The notes: generated from the letters alone by a model not told the origin. A stretch of DNA of 55,000 bases from Prorocentrum cordatum (GCA_963575745.1 CAUYUJ010019104.1:689131-744130); one strand, 5' to 3'. Numbered from the stretch's first letter, positions 29,421 through 39,705 are shown. Numbers and translations: made by a program.

Positions 29421-30520
29421 GCCGTCGTCGGGATTTTGCAGGCAGACTTGGAGCTTTCTTGAAGATCTCTTGTTGACTGCTGCTTCTTGAGACTGTCTGA
29501 AGCCTTCACCGAGCAACCTGAGGCAAAACAGATCCGAAGCAAAACGCACATGATTTCCCATGCGTCTTTTTTCCGATGATCCTCGCTGGAAGTCTTTGCG
29601 GCGTTTCTTGGAGGCTTTCGGGGGGGCCTCTTGAGACATTTAGGGTCATCTTTCGGAGCCTGGGGGCTCGTTGGGCCGTCTTTGGATGCTCATCGGGCGC
29701 CTTGCAGCCGGTTGGCGGCGGTGTTTGGCAGTCTTGGAGTCGCTGGTTGAGCGAAACGGGCGCGGATGAGCACATCCAGGCGGCCAACATGTTCTGAGGA
29801 TGCCCGCTGCGAGAGGGGGTGGGGGTCGGCCCGGGAAGCACTGGAGGCACACGAACCAGCCAGAGGAAACGCATTCTGACAGGCCCTGACGTGCCGAAGG
29901 CGAGGTGGCGGACATGATGCTTTGGTGTATGTTCTCTCCCCCTCTCGCCTCCTCCTGTTCACCTCTCGCATCCGTCCTCTTCCTCTCTGGTCCCAGATCT
30001 TTTCTGATCTGTTGGGCATGGTGTGATAGAACTGCCTGTACTCGCTTCTTATGCCTTCTCCTTTATATTTCTTCTTCCCGTCGAGCCTGACGTCTCGCTA
30101 TCTCTCCGCGCTTCCCGACTAGTGTGTCGCCAGAGGATTCTCTAGTGGTGGCAAATAAAAGGACTACAGAAGAGTCCCGCAGGGTGCACGGGGAGCCTTA
30201 GGTCGTTTCGTCCGGTAGCCTTTTCGCTTGAGTTTTCCTCGTAATTGATTTAGGATTCCTGCTCTTGCCTCGATGCCGGCTGCATGCTTCCCAGCCCTCC
30301 ATGTTCTGTTGTCGTTTTGATTAAAGCATTGTGGTCTCCAACGCGTGTTTCTCATCCTCTTGATGTCTCTTTTCCCCCGTCCTGCCTTCTTCTTTGTTCC
30401 CAACCCTCCACGTTGATAGAGCACTGAGGTTGCCCCGTTCTCCGCTCCTCTCCTCCCTTCATCCTCCTCCTCGTCCTCCTCCTGCCTTTCGTTTTCTGCT
30501 TTCCTCCTCGTCTTCAACCT
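29421..30520. other. Gene-free region
   Basis: About 1.1 kb without a recognised repeat family or domain. Words such as TCTTGGAG and CTTTCGG recur loosely at 29580-29740. 30060-30180 is relatively AT-rich. Confidence 0.3.
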
Positions 30521-30524
30521 CGCG

Positions 30525-32215
30525 GGTACCTGGGGGGGCAGCGCATTGTGCACTTGTCACCACTTTCGTGGGCTCCTGGGAGGTCCGGCGGAGTGGAGTT
30601 GTAAACAGATCGCGTTGAGACCTCGCGGGTCCCTGGGGGGGATTGCGAATTGCATCATGGTCGCCATGTTGGTGGGCTCCTGGGAGGTCCAGCGGAGTGA
30701 AATCGTAAACAGATTGCGTTGAAACCTCGCGGGTTCCCGTGGGGGGATTGCGAACTGCATCATGGTCGCCATGTTGGTGGGCTCCTGGGAGGTCCAGCGG
30801 AGTGAAGTTGTAAACAGATCGCGTTGAAACCTCGCGGGTTCCTGTGGGGGGATTGCGACTTGCATCCTGGTCGCCATGTTGGTGGGCTCCTGGGAGGTCC
30901 GGCGCAGTGGAGTTGTAAACAGATCGCGTTGAGACCTCGCGGGTCCCTGGGGGGGATTGCGAATTGCACCATGGTCGCCATGTTGGTGGGCTCCTGGGAG
31001 GTCCAGCGGAGTGAAGTTGTAAACAGATCGCGTGGAAACCTCGCGGGTTCCCGTGGGGGGATTGCGAACTGCATCCTGGTCGCCATGTTGGTGGGCTCCT
31101 GGGAGGTCCAGCGGAGTGAAATTGTAAACAGATCGCGTTGAAACCTCGCGGGTCCCTGGCGGGGATTGCGAATTGCACCATGGTCACCATGTTGGTGGGC
31201 TCCTGGGAGGTCCAGCGGAGTGAAGTTGTAAACAGATCGCGTGGAAACCTCGCGGGTTCCCGTGGGGGGATTGCGAACTGCATCCCGGTCGCCATGTTGG
31301 TGGGCTCCTTGGAGGTCCAGCGGAGTGAAATTGTAAACAGATCGCGTTGAAATTTCGCGGGTCCCTGGCGGGGATTGCGAATTGCACCAATGTCGCCATG
31401 TTGGTGGGTTCCTGGGAGATCCAGCGGAGTGAAGTTGTAAACAGATCGCGTTGAAACATTGCGGGTCCCTGGTGGGGCTGCGTACTGCGCAATTGTTGCC
31501 ATGTTCGTGGGCTCTCCGAGGATGTTCTGCGGAGTGGAGTTGTAAGCAGATCGCGTTGAGACCTCGAAGGTCCCTAGGGGGGGTTGCGAACTGCGCAATC
31601 GTCGCCACTTGGGGGGCTTCTAGGAGGCCCAGCGGAGTGGAGTTGTAAACGGACGCTGTCGAGACCTCGCAGTTCCCTTGGGGGGGCTGCGAACTGTGCA
31701 ATTGTCGCCACTTTCGTGGCTCCGAGGAGGACCAGCGGAGGAGAGTTGTAGACAGATCGCGTTGAGACATTGCGGGTCCGTGGGGGGGCCGCGAATTGCG
31801 CCATGGTCGCCACTTTGTTGGGCTCCTGGGAGATCCAGCGGAGTGGAGTTGTAAACAGATCGCATTGAGATCTCGCAGTTCCTTGGGGCGTTTGCCAATT
31901 AAGCAATTGTCGCAATTTTGGTCGGCTCCGAGGAGGTCCAGCGGAGTGGAGTGGTAAACAGATCGCGTTGAGACCTCGAAGGTCCCTTGGGGGGGCTGCG
32001 AACTGCGCAATCGTCGCCATTTTGGGGGCTTTAGGAGGCCCAGCGGAGTGGAGTTGTAAACGGACGCTGTCGAGACCTCGCAGGTCCCTGAGGGGGCTGC
32101 GAACTGCGCAATTGTCGCCACTTTCGTGGGTTCCTGGGAGGCCCAGCGGAGTGGGGTGTCACATGGACGCGGTCGAGACCTTGCGGTTCTTTGGGGCTGC
32201 GAATTGCGCTCTGGG
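30525..32215. repeat. 104-bp satellite, 16 units, with alternating unit types
   Basis: The anchor GGGCTCCTGGGAGGTCC recurs at about 30571, 30675, 30780, 30885, 30989, 31094, 31198, 31303, 31407, 31510, 31615, 31718, 31821, 31924, 32028 and 32129 (spacing 101-105). Between 30620 and 31450 two unit types alternate: one with GGTCCCTGG and GCGAATTGC, the other with GGTTCCCGTGG and GCGAACTGC. Units right of 31450 are more diverged. Open minus-strand frames run through it; I treat them as chance. Confidence 0.92.
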
Positions 32216-33223
32216 TTCGTTTTTATTGAGCGGTCCCGAACCTAGTCGTTACATAGTCAGAAAAGGTTGTGTGCGTGCCTGGCTAATCTGTCTGAACGGC
32301 CACGATCCCTTGTAGAAAATGCCTTGAGGTGCACATGGCCGTGCTCTCACCTCGTTCGGGCAGCCGTTCTGCCTGAAATAGTTTCCACGATTGATTCTGG
32401 AATCTTGCTCTCGTCCAACGCCGATTACATGTTGGTCCAGGCGGCCACAATCCCCAGTAACAGAAAAGCACCTTGAGATGCACGTGGTCATACTCTCTCT
32501 CTCTCTCATCCCTGCCCCCCCCTCTCTTTCTCCTTCGCCCCCTCCTTCCCGAGGGACCAGGCACACCCCCGCGGTCGCCTGACCCACCGCCCGGGATGGA
32601 CGGGAACTGCCCACCTGCTGCGCGGGGCTTTTCATCTCGCCCTCTCTGTCCTCCCCCCTGGCCGCTCTCTCCCGAGGTGGACGTGAACGCGCCCGCGGCT
32701 GGCCAGCCATCGATCTCGGCCTACCTGGACCAAGAGCGCTGGAGGTCTCACTGCGGGCACTTCATAGGCCGCTGCCGAGGAGGGAGCATGCGCAGGAGGA
32801 GTCCCAGACTTTCCGTGTCTGTTCTCGTGGAGCTTTGGGCGGCGGCATTGGAAGCAGTGTTTCCGGAATGGGGACCGCAGTTGTCCCTTGTTTCTGCTCC
32901 TCCTCGCCCTTCTTGCTCCTCCCCCCCCTCCTCGTTCCTCTCGTCTTCCTTGCGAAGGGGCGAATCTGGTCCAACTACCATCCACATCCGCTCGGACAGT
33001 GCTGGGGGCCGCGTAGGCTCCCGTGGAGCAGACACCGACCAGACTGGACTGTCCAGACCTCTGACGTCGCCCCAAAAGACGCGGCTTGATTCCTTGCAGT
33101 TCTGCCGTGGGGGCTATCAACAAAACAGAGGGACGTCACGAAGAGCTCGTCCGCGGTGTGGGGTCGCGAGGCCCAGGGGGCCGCGTGACGAACAGCACCG
33201 TGATGGCGGATGTCTCCTGTAGG
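32216..33223. other. Gene-free region
   Basis: (TC)n at 32496-32512. A forward frame over 32473-33222 includes a segment (SISAYLDQERWRSHCGHFIGR) that could be an exon, but I find no domain and no splice evidence. Confidence 0.3.
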
Positions 33224-33402
33224 TACAGTGGAAGCCCATGCCAAGAAACACCCTGCTTGCCTCCAGGGAGCCCTGAGCTTCTTGGGTGTTGATGGCTTTG
33301 CCATGGAAAGCGTGACGTGCCCATGCCAAACATCAATGGGCGTCCTGGGGTTCCAGGGGCGGGTTTCTTGTGGAAGGTTTCTTGCGGTCGAGCCCCTACT
33401 GC
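33224..33402. mobile_element. Family G TIR element, copy 3
   Basis: TACAGTGGAAGCCCATGCCA at the left, GTCGAGCCCCTACTGCA at the right. Interior CACCCTGCTTGCCTCCAGGG shared with the other two copies. Confidence 0.72.
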
Positions 33403-34193
33403 AAGGAAGGAAGGTGAGGAATATGGTGATGAGGAGTGATGGCGGGGCGAGGGAGGGAGAGGCGAGGATTGACGGAGGAGGGGGGAGGGGCGAGAGAGGG
33501 AGTAGGTAAGGAAGGAGTCGGAGGGAGGAGGGGGAGGAGGAGGAGCATCAGAGTAAACCCAAAGAGCCATCAACGGTGCTGCACAATCTACCCTCCCGCC
33601 CCATGTCCCCCTCTGCAGAAGTCTCACAAGCTTCAGCTTTCACTACAGGAGGCGCCCCCTTTCACTACAGTGTGATTGTACAGGGTTTACCCTCCTGGTC
33701 GCGAACTTCAGCGACGCCTCAAGCGAACGCTCTGTCGCCGAAAGAACCTGCCCTCTTCGCGTGCAGAGCTTACTGTCGGGAGCTCCAGCCAGAAGCTCAG
33801 TGTGAAGAGGAGCGGCCTTCCAATCATTGCAGCTCTTGCGTTGGGCCGGACGACTGTGCGCGGAGCCGGGCGAGCGCACCATTTCGACCACCCTTTCAGT
33901 ATTTCCACTTGCCCTGTGCTTGTTCGACGAATGCGCGCGGCTCAGGCCTGGAGCCTCGCTTTGAAGACCCCCCCTCCCTCCCCGGAGGCTGTGGCAAGCT
34001 TCCGGGACGAGCGTGCGCGGCGGTATGGCGAGCGCGCCATGTTGAGAGGGAGTTGCCTCGCATCCTTCTCGCAGCTGCCGCAACCGTTCGAGGCGGACGA
34101 AGCGCGGCCTCCGAGGCGAGAGTCGGGCAGAGTCGGCGCAGTGCGGCGCGCGGGGGGGATACGAGCGCACTTGGAGTACGCTGCAGGGCGGGG
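33403..34193. other. Gene-free region with purine-rich start
   Basis: 33430-33550 is GA/GGA-rich. 33590-34190 has open frames on both strands without a recognised domain; a chance or exon origin cannot be separated from sequence alone. Confidence 0.3.
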
Positions 34194-34502
34194 GGGAGGA
34201 GGAGGAGGAGGAGGAGGAGGAGGAGGAGGAGGAGGAGGAGGAGGAGGAGGAGGAGGAGGAGGAGGAGGAGGAGGAGGAGGAGGAAAGAGGAAAAGAGGAG
34301 GAGGAGGGAGGAGGAGGAGGAGGAGGGAAGAGGAGGAGGACGAGGAGAAGGAGGAATGGGAGGAGCAGGGAGGAGGAGGAGGAGGAGGAGGAGGAGGAGG
34401 AGGAGGAGGGAGGAGGAGGAGGAGGAGGAGGGATGGGAGGAGTAGGAGGAGCAGGAGGAGGCGGAGGAGGAGGACGAGATGGAAGAGGAGCGGGAGGAGG
34501 AA
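34194..34502. repeat. GGA microsatellite, about 300 bp
   Basis: GGA with AAGAGG and GGGA interruptions, purine strand plus. Confidence 0.92.
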
Positions 34503-34743
34503 GAGGTGGATGATGCCCAAGGAGGGCCCCTTCGCGCCCACGCCCAGGCGGAGCGAACCAGCGGTGCGCGTACTGAGCAACGCCGCGCCTCCTCGGCCTG
34601 CAGCCGCCGAAGCTGCGAGCTGCAGCCCGCCGCGCGCGGGCTTACTGCGTCGCGAGGCGGGGGGCTTCTGCACGGACCGCCGGCTGGGGGATCACCTTCG
34701 GGGACCTCGGCCTTCGGGGACCTCGGCAGGCGGTGGACATGGA
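34503..34743. other. Gene-free spacer
   Basis: GC-rich, with nothing recognisable. GGGGACCTCGGCCTTC is a local near-duplicate at 34700-34730. Confidence 0.3.
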
Positions 34744-34745
34744 TA

Positions 34746-34924
34746 TTCCAGATTTCGTAATAAAAGGGAGGGGGTCTGGACCCTCCAAGACAAGCCATTT
34801 CAGACCCCCCCCGTGGGAGAACCCTCCAAAACATCGTCCCCAGACCCCCCCAGGCCCTCCAAGATAGCTTGGAAGAGACCCCCCCCGAAATGAGACCCCC
34901 CTCCCTTTATTACGAAATCTGGAG
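34746..34924. mobile_element. Family C TIR element, copy 2 (179 bp), TA duplication
   Basis: TTCCAGATTTCGTAATAAAA at the left; CCTTTATTACGAAATCTGGAG (last bases) at the right. TA at 34744-34745 and 34925-34926. Same length as copy 1 and very similar throughout, suggesting recent spread. Confidence 0.87.
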
Positions 34925-34929
34925 TATGT

Positions 34930-35121
34930 CAGGCGATCGCAAACATGGATCAAGGGGGCGTGGGTTAGTGGCGGGTCCCGTCTCCATGGGAAATCACGGA
35001 TTTCCGCCGCCGAGCGAGGCGGCACCGGCCGCATTTTGGGGCGGGCACCTCCCCCGATCCATGGATTTCGCGACCGCGCGCAAGATCCATGGCTCGCTAA
35101 TCCATGTTTGCGCGCCCCCGA
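34930..35121. mobile_element. Family F TIR element, copy 3
   Basis: CAGGCGATCGCAAACATGGA at the left; TAATCCATGTTTGCGCGCCC at the right. Lies only three bases beyond the TA flank of the family C element. Confidence 0.8.
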
Positions 35122-35363
35122 CCCCCTGGGCCAACATATGAAGCGTTCCAAGAAAGACCTTGCCGCCGAGGATCGAAGGAGTTGTTGTCTCTTCCGCCGC
35201 GGAAGGCGGCGGAAGGGCGGGGGAAGGTCGGCGGAAGGAAAACGAGGCCGCCTCCGCCGGCGGAAGCTCGGCGGAAGGCGGCGGAATTCACCAAAGGCGC
35301 CCCCAAGAGATGAAAACGTTTTTGGGTTGAGGGTTTTCGAACTTCGTCATATATCCATTTCGG
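35122..35363. other. Gene-free spacer with GGCGGAAG words
   Basis: 35195-35285 repeats GGCGGAAGG and GCCGCCTCCGCC-type words that are mutually complementary. Confidence 0.4.
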
Positions 35364-35533
35364 TTGCTGCTAGAAGTGCCCCTGGCCCAAGGTGCCCTGA
35401 GGATTTCCAAGGAGGCCCCCACGGCCTCCAGAGCACCCCTCACGATGCCCAGAGGGCCCAGTGGGGCTCCAGCAGAATCGAGCGAAAAGCTGGGGGGGCA
35501 CCTTGCCGTGGGCCAGAGGCACCTTTGGCAGCC
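35364..35533 (+). mobile_element. Family I TIR element
   Basis: TTGCTGCTAGAAGTGCCCCT at the left; GAGGCACCTTTGGCAGCC at the right. GGATTTCCAAGGAGGCC and GAGCACCCCTCACGATGCCC shared with 36393-36548. Confidence 0.75.
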
Positions 35534-35989
35534 CCCGACCACTGGCGGTGGAGGTGTAGATCTCCAAGCCTCGCGTTGGCTCCTTCGCCGGCAGGACGGC
35601 TCGCGCTGTCGAGCGGGGAGCTGGGGCCAGCCCGCGGTCGCAGAGTCGCATCCGATCCTCCTCGCGCTTGCGTTCTCGGGCGGAGGTCTGCGGAGCAGCG
35701 GCCCCGACGAGCTCGAGGCCGTGGGCAAAACTCTGCCCAGCCTTGCAGGAGCCCCTCGCGCATGCAGTTCAGGGCCTTCAGCGGGCCATGCATGCGGTAT
35801 GTCTGTCCCTGCGTGAGGCCATCGCAATCCAACAACGTCGGATGGTCAACCACACCTTGGTCACTCCCGCTGCGACCACTCACCCCCGCCCAGAGTTGAC
35901 ACTCTGCCTTTGATTACGTCTCTCGCTCGACCGCTTCTGCATCATCGTGTTGTCCTTGTTCCCCGTACCAGAACAGCCCGTTAATTAAC
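35534..35989. other. Gene-free region
   Basis: No repeat recognised; open frames without domain. Confidence 0.3.
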
Positions 35990-36055
35990 CCTTCTCGAAA
36001 AATAATGCCATGAACGTAAACTTTTGGCGTTTTTCTTCTTCTAAACAAGCCCATT
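35990..36055. mobile_element. Family J terminal fragment
   Basis: AATGCCATGAACGTAAACTT then TTGGCGTTTTTCTTCTTC matches the outer ends of family J elements without stem or spacer. Confidence 0.5.
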
Positions 36056-36392
36056 GATTCATTCGTCCCCCTCGTCCATGATGCCTCCTTCTGCCTCACT
36101 CCTTGCTCCTCCATCTTCAGTTCGCCTCTCTTCGCTCCTCTGTCCCCCATCCAGGCGCCAGGTCTTGCTCGTCGTGCCCGGGTTTTGCAACCGGTTCTCT
36201 GGCTCTGGTCTCCCGGCCGGGCTCGGGTCCATGTGCTCGGCTCTGCCTGAGCACTCCCAATCCAGGAGGGAGAGGTATTCCGGTCAAGGTCAGCAGTTTT
36301 GCAGAGCTCAGCGAAGCTTTGCACGCGCGCATCTGTTTCCAGCACAGGCTGACGTAACCCAAACTGGTCCGGTACATCAGGCGTTGTGTTGG
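36056..36392. other. Gene-free region
   Basis: Nothing recognisable. Confidence 0.3.
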
Positions 36393-36548
36393 TGTTGCCA
36401 GAAGTGCCCCTGGCCCAAGGTGCCCCCAGGATTTCCAAGGAGGCCTCCACGGCCTCTAGAGCACCCCTCACGATGCCCAGAGGGCCCAGGGGCTCCAAAA
36501 TCGATCGAAAGACTGGAGGCACCTTTGGCCAGGGGCACCTTTAGCAAC
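36393..36548 (+). mobile_element. Family I TIR element
   Basis: GTTGCCAGAAGTGCCCCTGG at the left; GGGGCACCTTTAGCAAC at the right. Close to the copy 1 kb upstream. Confidence 0.77.
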
Positions 36549-36850
36549 CCCCGACGTATTCTAGCACCGAAGCGGAGGTGGATATGGCCGACTAGTATTT
36601 GAGCATTCGAACAGTTGAAGGTTGCGCGCCATCGTGCTTCATAGTCTCTGACAGGAGGAGGAGCAGGAGGAGGTTCCCCTTCCCACCTTTCACGACGTGC
36701 CCGGGCGGCCCAGCAGGGCAGAGTGGCCCGGAGGGCCTGGTCGATCGGGGAGCCGCTGCTCTTGTGCGGAAGTCGGCGAGAGCCCACCCTCGTTGTCTCT
36801 CCGCGCCCGCGGGGGAGGAGCGGCCACCCCCACCAGCGGGCCACCGCCGC

Positions 36851-37082
36851 CGCAGCGAGGAGGTCCCCGACGTCTTCCCCCGAGCGGGAGACTCCTAGGC
36901 CTCCTAGATGGGGTCCGAGTAGATGGGGTCGGAGGATCGCGCCACACCGCCGATGCGGCTCGATGCGGAGCCCGATCTGCTTCACGCCGACGTCGCCGAT
37001 GCATCGCCGATGCATCGCCGATGCATCGCCGAGCCACCTGCGGCGAGGAGGTCCACGACGTCTTCCCTCGAGCGGGAGACTT
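36851..37082. repeat. 42-bp direct repeats bracketing a partial family E element
   Basis: GCGAGGAGGTCC, CGACGTCTTCC and CGAGCGGGAGACT occur at 36853-36893 and 37043-37082. Between them, 36898-37030 has the family E left TIR (GGCCTCCTAGATGGGGTCCG) and GATGCATCGCC core, no right TIR. Confidence 0.7.
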
Positions 37083-37091
37083 GAGAGGTTC

Positions 37092-37283
37092 AGAAGCCAG
37101 GCGAAGGCTGGCAAACCCGTGGCTGCTAAAACGGAGCTCCGGTAAATTGCTTTTTCTTCCGGGAAGCAGCCCGTTCACTGGTTGGTGCGCCGAGTTTGGT
37201 CCCGGGGATTTGTGATTTTCTTCCGGGAAGACAGTGAAGACAGTTTTAGCAGCCACGGATTTGCCAGCCCTCGTCCAGCTTCC
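37092..37283. mobile_element. Single-copy TIR element (192 bp) with 9-bp duplication
   Basis: GAGAGGTTC is duplicated exactly at 37083-37091 and 37284-37292. Arms of about 40 bp pair: GGCTGGCAAACCCGTGGCTG and CTAAAAC at the left against GTTTTAGCAGCCACGGATTT and GCCAGCC at the right. CTTCCGGGAAG occurs twice inside (37158 and 37221). Confidence 0.85.
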
Positions 37284-37389
37284 GAGAGGTTCCGAGCGGG
37301 ACGCCGCAAAGCAGGGGGACCGCGGGGTCCTCTCGCGGTGGTGCCGGTTCTCTTTGCTCCTATCCAGGGTCGGCGCTCTCAGATCGGGC

Positions 37390-37530
37390 GGGGCTAGGAC
37401 AGGGATAGCTCGTTCCAGAGCGTTCTGGGACGCTCCCAGAGCGTGCTGTGGAACGCTCTGAGAAGGCCGCGGCGACAGATGGATCGTCCAGAATTCGCTG
37501 GATCGCAGAGACTCCCGAATTTATCCCTAT
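37390..37530. repeat. Palindrome-rich segment, possible decayed foldback
   Basis: TAGGACAGGGATAG near the left and TTATCCCTATCCTA near the right are imperfectly inverted. The inside has overlapping CCAGAGCGTTCTGG-type palindromes (37413-37462). Confidence 0.45.
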
Positions 37531-37579
37531 CCTATTCTGACCCTGTCTTGGCTCCGTCTTATCAGAGCGTGCGCTCTCC

Positions 37580-37735
37580 TACGGTAGATTCGCGTCGTGT
37601 CGACTCGCCGCGACCCCACCGCGGGCGTTCAAGGTTGAACGCCGCCAGGGGCCCAGAGTCGGCCCAAGATGGAACGATCTGGCGATCGAAAAGCAGCCGA
37701 TCGTTCAAGGTTGAACGATCCACGCGGTGTCAGAA
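37580..37735 (+). repeat. Dispersed repeat with two GTTCAAGGTTGAAC palindromes
   Basis: The perfect palindromes GGCGTTCAAGGTTGAACGCC (37625-37644) and GATCGTTCAAGGTTGAACGA (from about 37702) share a core. The first half matches 10095-10203. Confidence 0.65.
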
Positions 37736-37759
37736 ACCAACGATGGGGTCGTCACGACG

Positions 37760-37944
37760 TGTGTTGCTCCCATCGTACTTACGGGCCACATCCCAGAAAT
37801 GATTTCCAGCACCCGGAAAAGTGTCGAAACAGAGTCGAAACGGGGTTTCCCAGGGCCCGACACGCGAAAACCTTGGAGGTTTCGGTATTTTGTGTTGTGT
37901 TCGAAACTCTGGTGATCAAGGCTAAAGTAGGTTGGAACATCATA
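37760..37944 (-). mobile_element. Family B element, inverted copy
   Basis: GTTGCTCCCATCGTACTTAC at the left and CTAAAGTAGGTTGGAACATC at the right match family B in reverse. GTGTCGAAACAGAGTCGAAA corresponds to the TTCGACACTGTTTCGAC core. No clear duplication. Confidence 0.72.
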
Positions 37945-38288
37945 CAGTCAACGTGCCTAGTAAGGACGCGTGCCTTCATCTAGGGTAACCTTGAGTCCTT
38001 GCCTCTGCGGCCCGTCCTTCGCCGTTTTCACTGGCCGCCCCCCGCCCAAAAAATCCAACTTCGTCCTCCAAGGGTCTTGCGTCCTTACCACGCGTCCTTA
38101 CTATACGTTTTCACTGTAAGTCACGACACGAGCCCGCCGTATCTCATTCGGTGGGTGCGTCCCTGCCCCGCCGCCCCCGCGCAGGCGGGCCTCGAGCTGT
38201 GGCGCTGCGGCGGAGAGGAGCGGAAGCCCGTTCGGGTGACCCACGTGCTGCGTGCCAAGGTTGGCGCCGCGCAGTCAGTCTGCGCAAG

Positions 38289-38325
<37 letters not shown>
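37945..38325. other. Gene-free region with (TC)n
   Basis: A (TC) run at 38290-38324 abuts the next element. The remainder shows nothing recognisable. Confidence 0.35.
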
Positions 38326-38327
<2 letters not shown>

Positions 38328-38508
38328 ATCATTTAACCAATCCCCATCCCCATCCCCATCCCCATCCCCTTCGAGACCACCACCAACTTACCCCCCCCCC
38401 AGTTGGGGATGTACCCCTGGTGACGGCCCATATCCCCATCTAGGGGGGTAAATCGGCCAGTGGGGCCCAGGCCACGCCGCTGGGGACGGGGATCGGTTAA
38501 ACGATACG
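38326..38508. mobile_element. Family K TIR element with CCCCAT repeat, copy 1
   Basis: GTATCATTTAACCAATCCCC at the left; GGGGATCGGTTAAACGATAC at the right. CCCCAT hexamers 38342-38368. GGGGTAAATCGGCCAGTGGG is shared with the copy at 51680-51862. Confidence 0.78.
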
Positions 38509-38679
38509 CACTCTCAGAGAATGAAAGGTGCTGGTACAACTACCCATCGTTCGTTGACAGAATGTATTTTTTGTGTCCCAGATTGGAATCTGCTTTAAGC
38601 GCCTGCCTACTTCAATGATCGAGTGACTTCCTGCTTCAATGATTCAGTGGCTTCACCTTCATCAAGGTACCGATGCATC

Positions 38680-38882
38680 GAGGAAGAAACAACGCCATAT
38701 ACATGAACTTTTGGCGCTCCGCGCAGATTTCTTGGATCCGCGCTGGGCCCCCCTGGGCGGCGCCTCCGGCGCAGCCCCTGGCGCGCTCCGCCGCGCGCCA
38801 GGGAGGGTGGTCCAGCGCGGATCCAAGAAATCTGCGCGGAGCGCCAAAAGATCATGGTTATGGCATTCTTTCTTCTCTAGAC
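38680..38882. mobile_element. Family J hairpin element, full copy, 39-bp perfect arms
   Basis: 38708-38746 (starting CTTTTGGCGCTCCGCGCAGA) is an exact reverse complement of 38812-38850. Outer ends (GAAGAAACAACGCCAT and ATGGCATTCTTTCTTC) extend the pairing imperfectly. The 65-bp loop has further CCCTGGCGCG / CGCGCCAGGG pairing, so almost the whole element can fold. Confidence 0.85.
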
Positions 38883-39089
38883 ACGACTACCCTTCCCTCG
38901 TTTTCGCCTCTCTCGGCCTCCTGTGAGGCCCTCGTTGCCACGGCTGGATTCGTCTCGAACTCCAGGTCAGAAGGCACGCCGGGAGAGGTCAAGGTCGGTA
39001 CCTTGTGGTCTCCCCGCTGTCTTCGGCGTGAAACATGAGCGTATAGAAGTACATATATGCAGTGCTTGCGCCAGCGGGGTTAATCTTCG
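38883..39089. other. Gene-free spacer
   Basis: Nothing recognisable. Confidence 0.3.
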
Positions 39090-39253
39090 GAGGTTGATAG
39101 ACCTCCTACCCTGACGCGTCATTAAGGAATTGGCCGTTTTCGGCTCGCAAGAGGGCGTCGCGGCCGTCATTTTTGCGGGTCCAGGTCCGTCGGTCTCGGT
39201 CCCAGGTCGTTTCCATTCAGGGGAGGTTTGCTAAAGGGAGGCCTGTCCACCGC
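39090..39253. mobile_element. Family N element, diverged copy
   Basis: TTGGCCGTTTTCGGCTCG, GCGGCCGTCATTTTT and CTAAAGGGAGGCCTGTCCAC align in order with 29211-29381 (TTGTCCGTTTTCGGTTCTCG, GCGGCCGTCATTTT, CCAAAGGGAATTCTGTCC). Confidence 0.55.
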
Positions 39254-39494
39254 CGAGTGCTTCCCCAGGCGGTGCTTGCGCGCAGTGGTCCCTGCGCACG
39301 TGCGCTACCGGGCCATTGGCCGGGTGTGCCGGGCTTCGTCCAGTGCCCGCCCCGTGCCCGCTCCGTGCGCTGGCTGGGAGTGCCAGGGGCGCTGGAGCGC
39401 GCCTCGTGCCCTCCTCTGGCGGTGGCTGGCATTTGCGGGCGATCGCTCCGGGGGCGCCCGCGCCCGCCTCGTGGCCGCTGCGTGCCCTCTGCGT
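39254..39494. other. Gene-free spacer, GC-rich
   Basis: Loose GTGCCCGCTCCGTGCGCTGG-like repeats; no gene. Confidence 0.3.
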
Positions 39495-39502
39495 GCGCTG
39501 GC

Positions 39503-39697
39503 TTCTGATGTTCCAGCCCACTTTTATAGCCTGAAGCCCACTTTTAAATGATGTTGAGCACCAAGACGGCACCGAAGCTCGAGGGTTTTCGCGCGTCGGG
39601 CTCTGGGAGACACGCGTTCGACACTGTTTCGACACTTCTCCGGGTGCTCGAAACCATTTCCGGGGTGTGGCCCGTAAGTACGATGGGAGCAACATAA
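39503..39697 (+). mobile_element. Family B TIR element (195 bp) with 8-bp duplication
   Basis: TTCTGATGTTCCAGCCCACT at the left; ACGATGGGAGCAACATAA at the right. GCGCTGGC is duplicated exactly at 39495-39502 and 39698-39705. Second copy confirming the family boundary. Confidence 0.88.
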
Positions 39698-39705
39698 GCG
39701 CTGGC

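Noticed and set aside
30459-32121. Minus-strand frames of up to 453 codons through the 104-bp satellite
   Set aside because: Translation of a tandem repeat; units of 101-105 bp change phase, giving unrelated peptides.
32473-33222. Forward frame with SISAYLDQERWRSHCGHF as a gene
   Set aside because: Non-repetitive but without a known domain, start context or splice evidence; left as a gene-free region.
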